A stretch of DNA of 64,000 nt from an uncultured Dorea sp. (GTDB lineage Bacteria > Bacillota > Clostridia > Lachnospirales > Lachnospiraceae): assembly GCA_910578865.1 (NCBI GenBank), contig CAJTRM010000001.1, positions 248,248 to 312,247 of the forward strand. Direction: 5' to 3'. The notes beneath the pieces were generated by a model. That model was given only the letters and a program-made list of their open reading frames with translations. It had not been told where the DNA came from and ran no database searches. The position numbers were made by a program, and so were the translations under genes. Below, in pieces: positions 62,124 to 64,000 of this stretch. The first letter of the stretch is position 1. The number at the start of each line of letters is the position of its first letter.

Positions 62124-63488
62124 CTAATCAGCAAGCTTTTGTATAATAAATTTACTCTTCCCTCTTAGTGTATATTCAAATTGTTCTGTCTCATTTACTT
62201 CTAAATCAAAGGTTCCGCCAAAACGTTTCTTAAACTCCTGATAAATATTTGTATGATCTGCCTTCGTGTACTTGTGTCCCGGCATCACGTTAATTTTTAT
62301 GCATCCTTTCTCTTCTTGAACAAATTGAATCCGATAAACATTGTCAAAAATATCCGCATGCGTATTGATTGCAACATAGTTGACCCGGTTCCCATCTTTT
62401 CCTATTAAAAATTCATCTCTCCTGCGCCGTCCCACAAGTCTGCATATCATTTTTTGCCGGTTCACACATCTTTCTGTACAGGTTACTTTATCAAGCAGCG
62501 CTGCATCTCCGGTATCATAGCGGATTAATGGCATTGCAGGATTCGTAAATCCCGTCCCGATTATCCTCCCTCTCCCGGTCTTTACCGGTACATCCCCGTC
62601 ATCCAGGTATTCCAAATACGAATGACACATATATTCATGATAATGGCCTTCCATGCACTGTCCAATCATACCTATCTGCTCGCAGTTTCCATATAAGTCC
62701 ATAACCCTGACATGCAATTGTTCCTCAATCAATCTCCGCATATCCATTGTCAAAGTCTCAGAACTCGTAAAGAGTGTCTTAATCTTCCCGTCTTCATTGA
62801 AACAAGTGCCTGTATCCTTTATATATTTTGCCAGGATCTCCGCGGCTGACGGATATGCTCTTATATGCTTCGCCCCAAACTTTTGAATCTCATACAGATA
62901 CTTCTTTACATTTTTTTCTGACATATTCATACTGGAACAATACAAAATATCATAGCGCGGGTCATGGAATATATCTCCGTCCCCTATCACTTTTCCTCGG
63001 AGAACCGCTATTTTATCACCAAAATAATACCCGCCTTCATGAAAACTATGCCATACAAAGGCTAACCTTACCGCATCCGTACTTCTGGCATCCAAGAATA
63101 ATTTTGTCGGTATTCCTGTATATCCTCCAGTTGTCACCGCTACACAGTTATGAAGCGGGATTGCTCTTAATTCATTCAAATTTTTTTGTAAGATTTCTTT
63201 CGTAATAACCGGTATCTTCCTTATATCCTGAAAATTCTGAAAATCACGGGGAGACCATCCGTACTCGTCAAACATTCTCCGATAATATTTTGTATTCTTA
63301 TAGGCATAATGAATGAGCATCTTCAATTGCTGAAGCTGATATTCCCTGAACTGCCAGACGTTCCATGACTTTGTTTCTTCCAGCATATCATATGTCTTCC
63401 AGAACAGATCATCATATTCTTTCATTCCTTTTATCTTCGCCGTGATGTTCCGGAACACCTTTTGTTTGATATTATGCAGTGAATCCAT
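62124..63488 (-). CDS. CapK/PaaK-like adenylate-forming enzyme
   Basis: 454 residues, phenylacetate-CoA ligase-like fold: HYAYKNTKYYRRMFDEYGWS, VTTGGYTGIPTKLFLDARST (the P-loop region in modified form), MDLYGNCEQIGMIGQCMEGH, and PLIRYDTGDAALLDKV. Members near capsule genes are named CapK; their reaction is not settled but acyl activation is likely. The start at 63488 follows GAGGAGACAC. Situated between the edge methyltransferase and the heparinase-like gene. Confidence 0.88.
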   Translation of the reverse strand: MDSLHNIKQKVFRNITAKIKGMKEYDDLFWKTYDMLEETKSWNVWQFREYQLQQLKMLIHYAYKNTKYYRRMFDEYGWSPRDFQNFQDIRKIPVITKEILQKNLNELRAIPLHNCVAVTTGGYTGIPTKLFLDARSTDAVRLAFVWHSFHEGGYYFGDKIAVLRGKVIGDGDIFHDPRYDILYCSSMNMSEKNVKKYLYEIQKFGAKHIRAYPSAAEILAKYIKDTGTCFNEDGKIKTLFTSSETLTMDMRRLIEEQLHVRVMDLYGNCEQIGMIGQCMEGHYHEYMCHSYLEYLDDGDVPVKTGRGRIIGTGFTNPAMPLIRYDTGDAALLDKVTCTERCVNRQKMICRLVGRRRRDEFLIGKDGNRVNYVAINTHADIFDNVYRIQFVQEEKGCIKINVMPGHKYTKADHTNIYQEFKKRFGGTFDLEVNETEQFEYTLRGKSKFIIQKLAD

Positions 63489-63503
63489 GTGTCTCCTCAC
63501 CTT

Positions 63504-64000
63504 TTATTCTTTTCTAAGCAGCATATACATATGCGAATATTTATTTGAAAACATCCGCCTGTTCATCCACACACAACACTCCATCAACTTATGATCAGTA
63601 ATGATTTTTCTCAAAATCTTTTTCACATGCCCTCTCTTTGACTGGTTATAATACTTGAGCAATACAGTCTCTATCTTGCACCACAGCCAAAGAAATCCTG
63701 TTTCTTCACGTTCAGCAACAAAGGCTCCTTTCATTCTTGTGAGCCGGCTCACTTCCGTTTGTTCATAAGGTACGCATAAAAAAAGCTTTCCTCCGTTTTC
63801 CAGATGTTCATAAAAAATATCCATACATTTTTTCTGCTGGTAAGCAGGCAAATAGTAGATCACATCACAGCAAACAATGAGGTCATATTTCCCGTCCAGG
63901 TGCAGATCAGCCAGATCTTTGACAAACCACCGGCATTTGGGATGCAGTTTCTTACTTTCACAAATTGAAACAGCCTTTTTTGATATGTCAAATGCATCAT
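63504..64000 (-). CDS. class I SAM-dependent methyltransferase, C-terminal part (5' end beyond the window)
   Basis: 164 residues are visible and the frame is open to the right edge. KYDLIVCCDVIYYLPAYQQK is the motif that follows the SAM-binding core, then HLENGGKLFLCVPYEQTEV and a basic helical tail (YYNQSKRGHVKKILRKI). The SAM glycine-rich loop lies off the edge. Probably a sugar or lipid methyltransferase of the same locus. Upstream genes and the main promoter of the block are not in the window. Confidence 0.8.
   Translation of the reverse strand, partial: DAFDISKKAVSICESKKLHPKCRWFVKDLADLHLDGKYDLIVCCDVIYYLPAYQQKKCMDIFYEHLENGGKLFLCVPYEQTEVSRLTRMKGAFVAEREETGFLWLWCKIETVLLKYYNQSKRGHVKKILRKIITDHKLMECCVWMNRRMFSNKYSHMYMLLRKE

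Noticed and set aside
18281-64000. Many plus-strand open frames inside the minus-strand glycan genes.
   Set aside because: None has a family signature or a good ribosome binding site in keeping with a gene; they are shadows of the minus-strand genes.

Overview
The window looks like a chromosome segment of a motile, Gram-positive, low-to-mid GC Firmicute, most likely a Lachnospiraceae-type clostridium. The gene order flgM-flgN-flgK-flgL-DUF6470-fliW-csrA matches the Bacillus subtilis late flagellar operon. Ribosome binding sites are strong AAGGAGG types, and sigma-28-like promoters precede flagellin and flgM. I saw no tRNA, rRNA, CRISPR array, insertion sequence or prophage gene.

Region 1 (1-14.3 kb) is motility and chemotaxis. 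A short flagellin (3' end off the left edge) has a sigma-28 promoter and a leader hairpin that looks like a CsrA site. Next to it are a TPR-glycosyltransferase, a PilZ c-di-GMP receptor, a large perfect palindrome, an FhlB-like/FliK-like pair, cheA-cheW-cheR, a terminator, cheB, then the flgM operon ending in fliW and csrA. FliW, CsrA and flagellin together are the known partner-switch circuit that ties flagellin translation to secretion.

Region 2 (14.3-18.3 kb) holds purC and a three-gene ABC importer of the TrpX (ABC_sub_bind) type with its own sigma-A promoter.

Region 3 (18.3-64 kb) is one long minus-strand block of surface-glycan genes, read from right to left and running off the right edge. 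Its upstream half (about 47-64 kb) is visibly more AT-rich. It carries a CapK/PaaK-like ligase, a heparinase-like protein, a radical SAM protein, several glycosyltransferases, an asparagine synthase, a DUF362 protein, a polysaccharide deacetylase and wecB-wecC for UDP-ManNAcA. The deacetylase is interrupted at a run of ten G, which looks like a phase-variable switch in the OFF state. Its downstream half (about 18-47 kb) carries RgpF-like and DUF4422 glycosyltransferases and two CDP-glycerol-phosphotransferase-like proteins. It also has three IspD-like cytidylyltransferases and three paralogous NAD-dependent epimerases. At the end is an unusual enzyme set: aldolase, FGGY kinase, dehydroquinate-synthase-like cyclase, FkbM methyltransferase, TPP enzyme, Fe-S aldo/keto reductase and VOC protein.

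My reading is that the block makes a polymer containing CDP-activated polyols, one possibly a cyclitol or branched sugar, plus an amidated or otherwise modified ManNAcA unit. A recurring Rossmann-like module is attached to at least seven otherwise unrelated enzymes of this block and also occurs once alone. One large redox protein (CoA-disulfide-reductase/rhodanese/sulfite-reductase type) sits among these genes with no obvious role in them. No flippase, polymerase or priming transferase is visible, so the locus is probably incomplete here.
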